A DNA stretch of 64,000 nucleotides from Hyphochytrium catenoides (taxonomy: Eukaryota > Sar > Hyphochytriomycetes > Hyphochytriales > Hyphochytriaceae). The notes under the pieces are model-generated. The model was given only the letters and a program-made list of their open reading frames with translations. It was not told the origin of the DNA and did no database searches. Each line of letters starts with the position of its first letter. The stretch's first letter is position 1. Position numbers and translations under genes: made by a program. The stretch spans positions 128,635 to 192,634 of the forward strand of contig FLMG01002456.1 in the NCBI GenBank assembly GCA_900088475.1. Direction: 5' to 3'. Of this stretch, positions 21,994 through 32,986 are shown one piece after another.

Positions 21994-24203
21994 ATGCTGG
22001 CTGTTGAACTACAAACGGGCCCATTACCGCTACCTGTGGCGCCATGGAGAAATGAGAAGCGGTCGATCCGATCTGTCTATCCAGACTCCCTACTTCAGCT
22101 TGCTGCGAGTGTTGTCTGTGCCAACCTTCATCGCATCTCATCCCTCCCGCGGGACCTCCCGCCAGAAGTAGGATCTCTGTTACTCAATCTCCTGGCGGAG
22201 AGGGGTCTGTTAAGTTGGGACACCCTGGCCTACTTCGAGAAGTGTTCCCTAAGTGAACTTAATCTCTCTCCCGCCTCGTCAATCGTTACCGATGGTTTGC
22301 TGTCCAAGCTCCATTCAACGGTGTCCTCACTAAACTCCCTAGACTTGTCATTCTGCGCCGATGTGACACCTCATGCGTTCCATACATGGAAAAACCTTCA
22401 TAATCTGCGTCGTCTCCACCTATCGCATTGCGTAGGGTTGGGAAAGTCGGCAATAAAGCTCTTGTCAAGAACTTCGCGACTGCTAGATCTAGATCTCGCA
22501 GGTTGTAAGTTTATTGATGATGAGTGCTTGAAGCATGTATCCGCTTTGACGAGTCTCAAAGCTCTGAATCTGGTAAGATAAGATGAGGATATCAGCCTTC
22601 AATTATACCGATGTTCTCACTCCTGCTGGCCAGGCACGCTGCTCTGAGATTACAGACAAAGGAGTAAAGCATCTTGGCGTGCTGTCAGACCTATGCCGAA
22701 TAGTGCTTGACTTATGTGTCATGGTCGGGGACGAGGGTATCCAAACTCTCTCCAGTTTGCTCAATATGCAAGAAATGTCGCTGCGCAGATTACGAATATC
22801 GTATCCTTCACCCCACACACACAATATCTCCTAGTACTCGCGTGCCGCTTATCTCCATAAGATTGATTCCTTAGCTGCGCGAAGTGATGTTGCATTGTAC
22901 TATCTCGCACAGCTCAAGCAACTTCGTTCGTTGAACGTCTCAGAGTGCATAAACCTAACAGATAATGGGTTGGCGTACGTAGAATCTATCACGAGCTTGG
23001 AGTCCCTCTGTATGTCTTCGTGCCAGAGAGTGAGAAGTAGCCCATTGAGACTGGCTCTACTTCGTCGATTAGAGCTAGGAAGCTGCCACCTTAATCACCA
23101 GCGTTTTAAGGTAGGTCTTATTGAGGCTTGGGTATCTAAACAGCCAGATGAAATCAGTTGACATGGGCTCCTCGACACAGGATATCACGCAACTGGAATC
23201 TCTTGAGCATCTTAATCTCCGCTGCTCAAAGCTTCACGACAGGTTTGCTCAGCCTTCAAAAAAGTTTGCAATGCATGAACTCTCTGACAGAAGTCTAGCA
23301 TGTTGAGGCCATTAGCAGAACTAGTTCATTTACGCTCCCTGAACCTGAGTGATGCGGGCATTCAAGACGGAGCGCTGGAGTATATAGGACGGATCTCGAG
23401 CCTAGAGAATCTAAATCTTTTTGGCTGCCAGATAACCAGCGACGGCCTGCGACATTTGGTGGATCTTAAATCCCTAACATCCCTGAACCTGGATTGCAAA
23501 GAGGTTACGGATGCAGGGTGTGCATACATTGCTCAATTGGCGCATCTACGATCCTTGAACCTATTCTCTTCGAGGTGAGTCCTCTAGACGGCGGAGGTCT
23601 TATCTTTGAAGCTGTAGAGTTTGACATTCTATCCACCAGAGTCGGGGATCGGGGCCTTCGGAACCTGCGGGTTCTGGCGGAACTAGAAAAATTGGAGCTC
23701 TGTAGTGGAAGGGTGACAGATTATGGCCTATTCAGCATCACGGCCTTCAAGCGTCTTCGTCATCTCAATATCAGTCAAAACTTGTAAGTAACCGCCATGG
23801 CTGTTGAATAGATTATATCGCTCACTTACTCTTCCGTGGTAGCGGCGTGACGAACGTGGGACTAAAGAAGCTAGCTGTACTGCCAAACCTGACCTCACTC
23901 AATATCTCACAAACAGCTGTAAAACTCGTCGAAGATGATCCCTTAGATGGTAGGAGTTGACCCTTCAGGCACGAATAATGCCGAAAGAGCACCTCAACCA
24001 CTGGAGTATTCTAACATCGCCTCGTAAGACTTCCGCAGTCTCCAGACTTTGATTCTCTTTGGCTGCGCCTCTCCTGGAGATGTCAGTCTAAAACGTGTGA
24101 GAGGTCAGTTCCTCATTGTCCAAACTGCGTGCCATTGATGGCTAACCAATTTTGGCTGTCTGCTCTAGACAAACTTCCAAACCTACGGCTTGTACGTTGC
24201 TAG
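21994..24203 (+). CDS. Leucine-rich-repeat protein of the plant/protist RNI-like (FBXL/AMN1-style) type
   Basis: At least nine exons encode about 19-20 LRRs of the cysteine-containing 'L..L.SLNLS.C..ITD.GL..L' class, e.g. LRSLNVSECINLTDNGLAYV, LENLNLFGCQITSDGLRHL and LTSLNLDCKEVTDAGCAYI. The N-terminal ~100 residues (CANLHRISSLPRDLPPEVGS ... LLNLLAERGLLSWDTL) resemble the helical cap found before such repeats in F-box-like proteins, but I cannot show a true F-box. Introns are in phase, e.g. at 22573, 23112, 23576, 23787, 23949, 24102. The last exon ends in LPNLRLVRC and TAG at 24201-24203, so the coding region overlaps the 3' end of ATG10 on the other strand by 21 bp. The probable role is as an adaptor or protein-binding scaffold. 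The junction near 22810-22880 is the least certain. Confidence 0.8.
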
Positions 24204-25068
24204 CTCAGAGCTGATGCTGGCTGGCAATGAGTTTTGAACCATTTGAAACCAGGCAGACATATAAACCTGCGGGTAATTCTAAGAGAGTGGAGTTTCAAGT
24301 TAGCCGCTGCAAAGGTCCAATGGTGTGGTCCGGAGCAAGCCACACCTTACCTCGTCCTTGGCAAGGTGTGACCCTTTTGTGAGCAGACGAATTAGCTCTT
24401 TAACCTTATTGGACGTGTTGCAAGGATGTGGAGAGTAGAAATAGCTTCCAAGGATTGGGTGTTCCTGCCATAGTTCTGATATGAGAGAGGTAAACGCTGT
24501 TCTGGAGCGTTTGCTATTACCATGAGACGTAGTGCGCTAAGCAAGCTGTCTTGAGCTATTCCAGGCATCTCGATATTCTGAAGAGGTAGCTGGTCGCCGC
24601 CTTGCACAGAGTTATAGACTATCAGTTCTTAAGACTACAGATAATGGCGAACCGGACCTACTTGTGGATGACAAAGCCATATACAAGGTCGGCACCTTAT
24701 AGGTTGGGTCATAGACGACGTGAACCTCCAGGATCTTATCGTACACTGCAAAACCTCTCGGAAGGGTCATAGCGTCAATTTCTTGACTACTTTCTTCCAT
24801 TAAGATAAACTCGTCCACTGTTTGTTGTGGGCTGGAACTAGTTCCCAGGCGAATTGTCTTTGAGAGATAGCCCCCGAGATGCTGAAGGGTCGGCTGGGGA
24901 AATGACATGGTATCAGTCTTCTGCGTAGAGTAATCATCTAATTGTTTTTCTTACAGCATGAATCCTAGACGGTTCTATCCACAGCCACTCTTTTGAGTGG
25001 GCAGCAATGAACTTGCCCTCTCTTTCAAAGTCAGCCCAACTTATCTGCCCAATACTCCGCTCTACCAT
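24183..25068 (-). CDS. ATG10: ATG10, E2-like enzyme of the ATG12-ATG5 conjugation pathway
   Basis: Autophagy E2-like enzyme that receives ATG12 from ATG7 and passes it to ATG5. Five exons (24955-25068, 24662-24920, 24529-24600, 24351-24475, 24183-24278) total 666 nt, 221 aa, matching human ATG10 (~220). Diagnostic features: ISWADFEREGKFIAAHSKEW near the start, HLGGYLSKT, VVYDPTYKVPTLYMALSSTS, and above all LWQEHPILGSYFYSPHPCN, where the HPC cysteine is the catalytic one. The C-terminal NYPQVYMSAWFQMVQNSLP matches the terminal 'NYI-SWLS-VGP' helix. The third donor (GTCTCA at 24528) is weak but is the only one that preserves frame. The stop lies inside the last exon of the convergent LRR gene. 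Fragmented ORFs would hide this gene from simple ORF searches. Confidence 0.88.
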
Positions 25069-25991
25069 TGCAATCCCTGTATATGTTAACCTAGTACCGA
25101 ATACCGAGAATGTGGGACATGGCTCTTTGTGGGATACTAAGGATGTTCCAACCAACAGCTTCTCATGACTCGTCCATCCCAGAGTGACCGCTAAATCTTT
25201 CCTGGTAGCCTTCTCAGATGCATAAACACAGCTCTTGGCGCCCCCAACCCTAAGCAGCTACACTGTGAAGCACAGCAATGAAGCAGCTTGTGGCTATAAC
25301 TACTGCATCAACAGCTAATGAAGACAGGAAGCCAATAATCTGCAACAGTTTTCAAGAAGTGCAGATCGTCGGAATCTCAAGAAGATTGCCCGCTCACATC
25401 TCACATCAACTACTCCACTACTCCTCAGACCAGTATTCCCCCAGGACCGGCGCCACTGTGATCGAGGTGGATTGACCTGTCACCCCAACACCTCAAAAGC
25501 CAAAATGGTGAGAAAAGATGATGAAATCATCAGACTAATTTCTATTGAAACCTTCAGCTGCTTGGGCTTTAGGCGGGCGTTCTATCGCAATACTTCAATC
25601 TACTTTTGAATCCTTCAGCCTTCTCTAGTGTTGTTGGCCGGCTAACCTGGGGTGGATGGGCGCGCCAATGAAGGTTACAAGAATGGTCTGCAGGGCGACG
25701 AACTCCTGTGCATAGGCAGGGTGTGGCGTGCAACAGAAGGGGCAAGGGGANNNNNNNNNNNNNNNNNACACACCCCATCCTCAGCGGCAGGCGAGCTCCG
25801 TTGCTTGTACAGACAGCGCGTTTGCCTATGTCTTTCTCTGTGTAGGCGCATCTGTCAAGAGATCTAGAAAGAGCACGAAATCTGGAGTCTGTCAGACAAG
25901 ATTATCTGACCAGAAACACCTTGAGCTTCACATCTCTTTTCTGGCGCCTTTAGAACTTATTTCGTACTCCAAGGAATTCGAAGACCCAAGC
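25069..25991. other. Region between ATG10 and Rab1, with a sequence gap
   Basis: About 920 bp upstream of both start codons (divergent genes). A 65-codon plus-strand frame at 25278-25475 has no recognisable motif. The assembly gap at 25751-25767 lies here. It probably carries the promoters and the Rab1 5' UTR. Confidence 0.35.
25751..25767. other. Assembly gap (17 N)
   Basis: Seventeen ambiguous bases in a row, 225 bp upstream of the Rab1 start codon. The true length and sequence are unknown. Apparent ORFs crossing it are not reliable. Confidence 1.
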
Positions 25992-26892
<901 letters not shown>

Positions 26893-27582
26893 ATGGAGGT
26901 TATGGGAAAGGACTGGACTCCAGGGAATGATCTTGACCGGGAGTTCCCTGACAATCCCTATTGTAGAAATTAAACATTGCCTTTGTCGATACGCTAAATC
27001 TAACAAGCTCACACCCGAAACTTTGAATACTGCGGGAGCGCTAACCGGAACGAGGGTAATAGCGCTTGATTGGGTTGCCAAATTGAATGTGTCCGACTTA
27101 GTTAGCATCAGGGGCCGGCCAAGGAAGCGAAAGCAGTGACTTAATGTGTGCACACTTTGCGGACAAATCTGATGCAGGAAGATCCTGCTACTTCCTAGTG
27201 AGGGTCCTCTAGTCCTTCCCTATGTCCATGGACAACACCAGGAACCCAGCAGAAGAGTGGACAAAATTGATTTTGAACTAGGACACCTTGATAGGGCTTG
27301 GTCATGCCCAGTCAGGTCAACCATGGCGAAGGATGGTGTGCTTATCTTGTCCTATTTGAAAAGCCGTCCACCCCACGTCTAGACCATTCCGCGGGCGAGC
27401 GTCCTCTAAGCGAAAGGGAGTTCCTGCACGAGCTGTCTACAGGATGCCCACTGGTCTATTCCGTGCTCAAGGGCAGTTTTTGATGCTGCCAATCTTCAGA
27501 TGCTAGGTACACTCCAGTGTTAGCCTTTTCTGCAACCCTATCCGCAATTCGCCCTCATTCAGCTACAGACGTGAGAGCCGAT
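26893..27582. other. Convergent intergenic region between Rab1 and QC
   Basis: About 690 bp between two stop codons. It should hold only 3' UTRs and polyadenylation signals. No coding pattern was found on either strand. Confidence 0.35.
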
Positions 27583-28847
27583 TCAGAGGCCTTCCACCTT
27601 GACTTTAAATATCTTTGGCCAAAGCTTTCCGGTCACATATAGCGTCTCCGAGGGCTTATGCCAGGCGATGCCGTTAAGCACCGCATTGATATCCGTGGTC
27701 AGCTCGCCTAGCCTCTCCTTAAGACCAGCCATGTCCAGCTTTCCAATCACTTCTCCGTTTGCAGGGTTGATGCAATAAATAATGTCAGAGTACCATCTAT
27801 TAGCCAGCACTACCCCTTTGACATACTCCAGTTCATTCAAGTTGCCGACAGCCTCACCGTTGTTGAAGGGATCAGTAACCTTGACTTCTCCTTGAACCTC
27901 AAAGGTCTCTGGGTTCCAAAAGGTAAGGTACTCCGACCCATCACTTACAATCAGGTGTGTATCGTTGTGAGTGAGGCCCCAACCTTCACCGTTGTGAGTT
28001 CGATAGTCAAAACTCTTGGTTAGGTTGAGATTCTGTGGATCAAAGACAAAGCCTTTTTTCTTCTGCCAAGTGATCATTATGAGGCGGTTGTCATGAAGTG
28101 TGAGCCCTTCGGCAAATACGGACGGATCGACTCCCTGCTGGCTGAGACGTTCCATCTGCGTTGGCTGCACCTTTCCTAACCATGACCTACCAAACCGACC
28201 AGAGCTCTCATAAAGATGGCTAAAATCTTCTGAGAAAACCAACCCCTGAAGGCAGCAAGGCGGTGACAACGACAATCAGTGGCAGTCTATCTATAGATAG
28301 ACAGACACGAATATAGAAGGTCGGTGGGCCTACCTGCGTGAACGCATCTGGGTCATGAGGATATTCCTCCAATACTTGGTAACGTCCAGTGATGATGGGC
28401 AGCGGGAATCCTGGTCGTCGCCTCTTCCGCTTAAAGTCGCCAGCGTCAAGTGGGCTTTCGCTTGGCTGCTGGGAAGATTGCAGCGAGGAGTCTTCAGAGC
28501 TGAGGCCTGTACGGATGGAAAGGCATTTAGCATTGGGAATAATATCGGTTGGGCTTAAGAGGTTACTGCTACTTACTTCTGGTTAAATGGCTAGATGGAG
28601 AACCTCTCAGATAACGATCGAGACTGTAGGTTGTGATTAGGGCGAGAAGGATATACCCAACCCTTTTGGTCGTGTCCCATATAGTGCCCTTGCGAGTAAG
28701 ACGGCGACCTCGAAGTGGACCTTTCCCTGTGCCACTCTTGGCTTCATTTCCTGAGCTCCGCTGGCGGCGACTGCTACTGTTCATCCCACCAAAGTTTTCT
28801 CTGCGACGGCGCCAACTATCCGCGAAACCTGAAGTGGAGTCAGACAT
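27583..28847 (-). CDS. Glutaminyl-peptide cyclotransferase, plant/bacterial beta-propeller type, with N-terminal membrane anchor
   Basis: Enzyme that forms N-terminal pyroglutamate from Gln or Glu. Three exons (28577-28847, 28334-28506, 27583-28245) total 1,107 nt, 368 aa. The first exon encodes a Ser/Arg-rich cytosolic tail and one hydrophobic anchor (VGYILLALITTYSLDRYL, residues ~64-81). The second exon encodes a basic linker and the start of the catalytic domain (YQVLEEYPHDPDAFTQ). The third carries the propeller: GLVFSEDFSHLYESSG, FAEGLTLHDNRLIMITWQ, GEGWGLTHNDTHLIVSDGSE, NELEYVKGVVLANRW, LNGIAWHKPSETLYVTGK. These are the family motifs of papaya-type QC (pfam Glu_cyclase_2). The topology suggests a type II protein with the domain in the ER/Golgi lumen. 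This fold is unrelated to animal QPCT. Confidence 0.92.
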
Positions 28848-29915
28848 CTAGACTTCCTTCGACTTTTTTGAACCCTAAGAACATGCTACCTTCCGACCGC
28901 TGGCCTTCTTCCATCAGCGGGGGAGAAAGCGAGTGCTCTGACCGCTTCTAATGTCCACAGAGTCTGCCAGCGCGCTAAAGAAGGGATCATCCATGCGCTG
29001 ATAAAGCAGGATCCTTTGAACCAATGGCGTGATGTAGAAAGAGTTGTGTGTGTCTCTCTACAGCTAATCCTTCTACAAACTGCTCTATTATTATTACTGG
29101 CACTCACTCTACTAACTGGGATCTGAGAACTACCAGAGTTAGCATGAAAGAACCAGATTGTATTGTAACTTGTAACTCACCAAGGAGGATGAAGGTCGTA
29201 CACTTGGTACTAATAATAGGTAATCTCAAAAGGTAGTGGGAAGTAGTGTGCCTGGAGAGTGCCCGAGACACAGCAGCAGCAACAGCAAAGAATGTCAATC
29301 TAGAGAGAGCCTCAGTGCTTGATACACCGATTTATTCGAATGCGAAGTACGAGGCCGAAGGCTCTCGCGACTATGGTTTACTACTATCTACGTGCGGCGA
29401 TGGCGTGGTGCTGACCCTTGGACCTTCAAGACAGGAAGCTCAATCAAGGGCTTATTAGGGTGGTCTCGTCGGCGGAGTAGTTCCCAGGACGAAGAGTAAG
29501 CTACTAGGGAGTGGGCTATCCTCTTGCAAATAATCATCGCGCAGGAGTCGAGGTAATGAATGGCGTGCCGTCCCTTTGCTGTTTCTCAACTCACACTCTT
29601 GCCAGCACCAATACTATCTGTGAGGCAACTCATTCCTGTCTCTGTCCTGGTGACTTCAATACCTCAAAAAACGTAGAGCTGTGTACTGTATGAACCTTTT
29701 TTGGTTCGCCTTACTAATAGGACAGCTATCTGGACAGATTGGATACCTAGCAAGCCAAGGTTCCACCTGAGCTCCTTTCGATGTGCCCTCCTAAAGTCGT
29801 GGGCGTGGAGAGTTAAGCCCTAGCTTAGAGCGATACATCTTTTGTATGCCTGCTCAGTCAGAAACAAAAGCTTGACGATGGGGCCGCATTAAACGGGAAG
29901 TAGATTCTGCATTGA
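28848..29915. other. Intergenic, upstream of QC and downstream of ODAD3
   Basis: About 1.07 kb. It should contain the QC promoter. Several short ORFs are present on both strands, but none has a motif or a splice-consistent partner. Confidence 0.35.
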
Positions 29916-32056
29916 TCAGGAAGGTGCATTTAAGCCCTCCTCCTCTGAAACCTTATCACCGTCACCATCCTTGCCTGATCGTCTCTTACTGGCAAGGCGT
30001 TTTTTCTTCTTCTGTGCCTCTAAGATCTGTACTGAAGCTCGCTTCACCTTATCGCGAGACAGGGTATCGTCCTCGTCGGCTCCGAGCTCCATGTCATCTT
30101 TGGCGGATGCCCCGTCACTATCATCATCAGCTTCGTTAGGGATCACAATTCTCTGGTTGTTGGGCAGGAGTGATATGCCTTGCCCCTCTTTGTGGAAGGA
30201 TGATCTGCTCGGCTTTGGAGGGGAGGGTTCTTCAACAAAGTTGGTGGCATTCCCGGTGGCTAAGATCCCTTCATTCGCCTTGAGCTCGTTGCAGACGTTA
30301 GAAATGGTCTGCTCAAAGCTGTACATTAATTCAACGACGTTGTCGTCCGTCACTTCCACTCTATTCGGCCTATTGCCAGACTCAGAGAAGGCCATCGCGG
30401 TCTCATAGAGATGCTCAATGCCAGCCTTGACGCCGATTAGGATCTTTGCCAGTCTCTCGTATTTGACCTTCACTCTGTCCAAGCGAGCTTGCGCATTGTT
30501 GAGATATTCTTCCTGCTCATCGACAACCTTTCGGCGGTGCGCTCCTGCAGTCCCACTGAACTTCGCCTCATCGACTTGACTCTGGCATAGTCAGAATTCT
30601 TATCAGCCTCTTAAACGCCTTTTGCCATAGAGATAAACCTGTTCCTACCTTCAAACGGTTCCTTTCAGAGGTAAGAAGCTCAATCTTGACCTGATTCTCC
30701 CTTGAAAGCGCCATCAGGTTCTCCGTGGTGGACTCCTGACTCACAATCTTCTTCAGGATTTCATTGACATCTGATACACCAGTGGCTTCCTTGATCTTGC
30801 GGAAAGCGGTCTCGAAAAGTTCCAGCTTGTTCTTGTTCAGAACCTTGTCGTGCATGGTCTTGCCAGCCTGACATTGGGTGGGATGCCATGGCTTACATGA
30901 ATTGTTTAAAAAGTGCAACAAAGGAAGCCGCACCTGTAACTTGTTCATCGTCAAAGACGCATTTAATGCCACTTCTTGCTCTTCGGACAGTTCCCCTGCC
31001 TCCTTGAAGATGATGTCTTGCCGTGCCTTCTCTCTCTGTTCCATTCTCTGCTGCATTTCCTTCTTGATCTCAAGGAGCTGATCAAAGGTAATTCGATTTA
31101 AAGCACAGGTCATGGAAGCTGCAAAAAGATTTCTTGTGTCCCACCTGCGTTTTCTCTTTGAGCAGCCTCTGCCGCCGCCGACGCTCTTCGTCATAGCCAC
31201 CTTTAACCTTCTCAAGTTCAAGCTGTGCTGTCTCGCTTGCATAGCTTGCCTCAGTCGCAAGCACCAAAAGCTCCTCATAGTCTGCCTGCTTAGCTTTGAG
31301 TGCCCTCTCAATAGCGGCAAGCTGATTGTCATAGCCAATTCGCTCTGCTTTCAACCTCTTGAGAATTTGCTCATAGGTCTTTCGAATACCTATGGCTTCA
31401 TTGAACTTTATCATTGCCTTGTCCAGCTTGTTCTCTAGTAGCCTGATCTTCCTTATCTCTGGTGTGTCCTCGTCACTTGGCTTCTTATTCTGGCGCTCCA
31501 AATCCCTCACTTCATCCTACAGCCCAGCGGTTACCTTTCATAAATTCGAGCAAGTTACTGTCATTGTACCTTCAATTCATCCAGTGCTTTCTTCTGGATG
31601 TCAGCCTTGTGTTTCAGGTCATCGTACGTCTTTCTTTGCTGTGCTACACTTCGACGTAGCTTGGCCAGATCTTCCGTCTCGGTATTGCCAGCCCCGTGCG
31701 CATTGTTCTCCTAGAGGACGAGGGTTAGCCCAAACAACCATCGTCAGATGCGAAATTTATCCGTACTCTTTGAATTGCCGACAAGCCCTGCCGTAGTTCC
31801 TTGTTCTCACTCCGCAGCTCTTGGATAATGTCTTTGTTTGCTTCTTTGGTTGATTGAAGTAGTTCAATGTTAGCTTTCCTATCGTGCTCTGCAATGTAAG
31901 AAACAAGGGCAGTTGAGCTTCAACCCAATGACGCAATCCACAAGCATCGGAGGCCTTACGCAGCATACGCATCCGATCCTTGAGATCTTCCACCTGCTCC
32001 TCGAGGTCCACTGCATCCACTCCGAGGCTTGCACCTCGAAGGGTTCTCGTAGCCAT
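29916..32056 (-). CDS. ODAD3: Outer dynein arm docking complex coiled-coil protein (ODAD3/CCDC151 family)
   Basis: Coiled-coil protein needed to dock outer dynein arms on axonemal doublets (Chlamydomonas ODA10 type). Seven exons (31960-32056, 31767-31888, 31570-31710, 31145-31516, 30934-31077, 30649-30867, 29916-30581) total 1,761 nt, 586 aa, close to human CCDC151 (595). Nearly all is heptad-rich helix. The family block is IRLLENKLDKAMIKFNEAIG, then RKTYEQILKRLKAERIGYDN, QLAAIERALKAKQADYEELL. Later come FRKIKEATGVSDVNEILKKI and VKYERLAKILIGVKAGIEHL. The tail is charged and probably disordered (DDDSDGASAKDDMELGADED, then Lys/Arg-rich). The ATG at 32056 has an open frame above it but no earlier ATG. 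It lies head to head with the dynein gene. ODAD1/CCDC63-type paralogues are the alternative. Confidence 0.75.
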
Positions 32057-32986
32057 CTTTGCCAATCAAAGTGCTCCCACACGCGCTCAAGCTGCTCGCT
32101 GATGGAGGGACGTCATTATGCCTGCCTCAACCGTGAGACTCAGTGAGATAACCTGAGATCACTCATTTATGAAATAGTTGTTGGGTGAGCATGGGGTTCC
32201 AGAGGTGTCTGTCTGCCTACTCCCCTCTGCCTCCACACACTCTTAAAAGCTTCATCACATACCACGCCTCCCAGCTATTATGCACCACTTATCCGGCTAG
32301 CGATAAAGCCAAAGGAGGTTAGGCAGCCAGGTAGGATTCCTGTCCTTCGCACTCTTATTAGACTTCTCTTCTCAGCTCCGCGCACCAAACAGCGGAGATC
32401 ATAGGGTTACTGGTGATAAACCCCAGTGTTCAGGGATGCCAGTTCTTGCCCACAATGAGGTCCAAGCTAGGGCAATAATCTCTCACACAAAACCCTCTAT
32501 AAAGTGCAGGAGCTAAAGTTGTAACGGCCTTTCTCTGGACCAGACATCCGGAATAAAGCTTAGCTTTTGGCTACGGTATTCTAAATCCTGCGATTACTTG
32601 AAAAGACGCTGCGAACGGTGGGGGCAAAGGGATGCGGAGGCGAGATGAAGGTCCTGGTGATGAGGAGATGAACTGAGAGATTGAGCGCGGAACGAGGGAG
32701 GGGAAGGAGGCACTGCGATGGTGCTTGATCTTTAAATATGAGCAAGTGCTGACTCCTAACGGAGCCTCCAACAATTTCCCAGTGATCTTTCATTCTCACC
32801 CGACCCCGATCCCTTGCCTTCGTTGAGGCCTTTGAAGCTTTCCTCGATGAAAGTGGAAACGTTTGGACGTAGGACGGACAGCTGTCCGGGCTTTGGAGGT
32901 CTACAATGCTCCTAAAGCAGTCTTTAGGCGATACGTAATAGACAGCTTGGTGCTAGGGTGGGACATCCCACCTTACAGCTAAACCT
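32057..32986. promoter_or_regulatory. Shared upstream region of ODAD3 and the dynein heavy chain
   Basis: A 930-bp region between two ciliary start codons in divergent orientation. It must contain both promoters unless unseen 5' exons exist. I could not identify a defined motif by eye; the call rests on position only. Confidence 0.4.
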
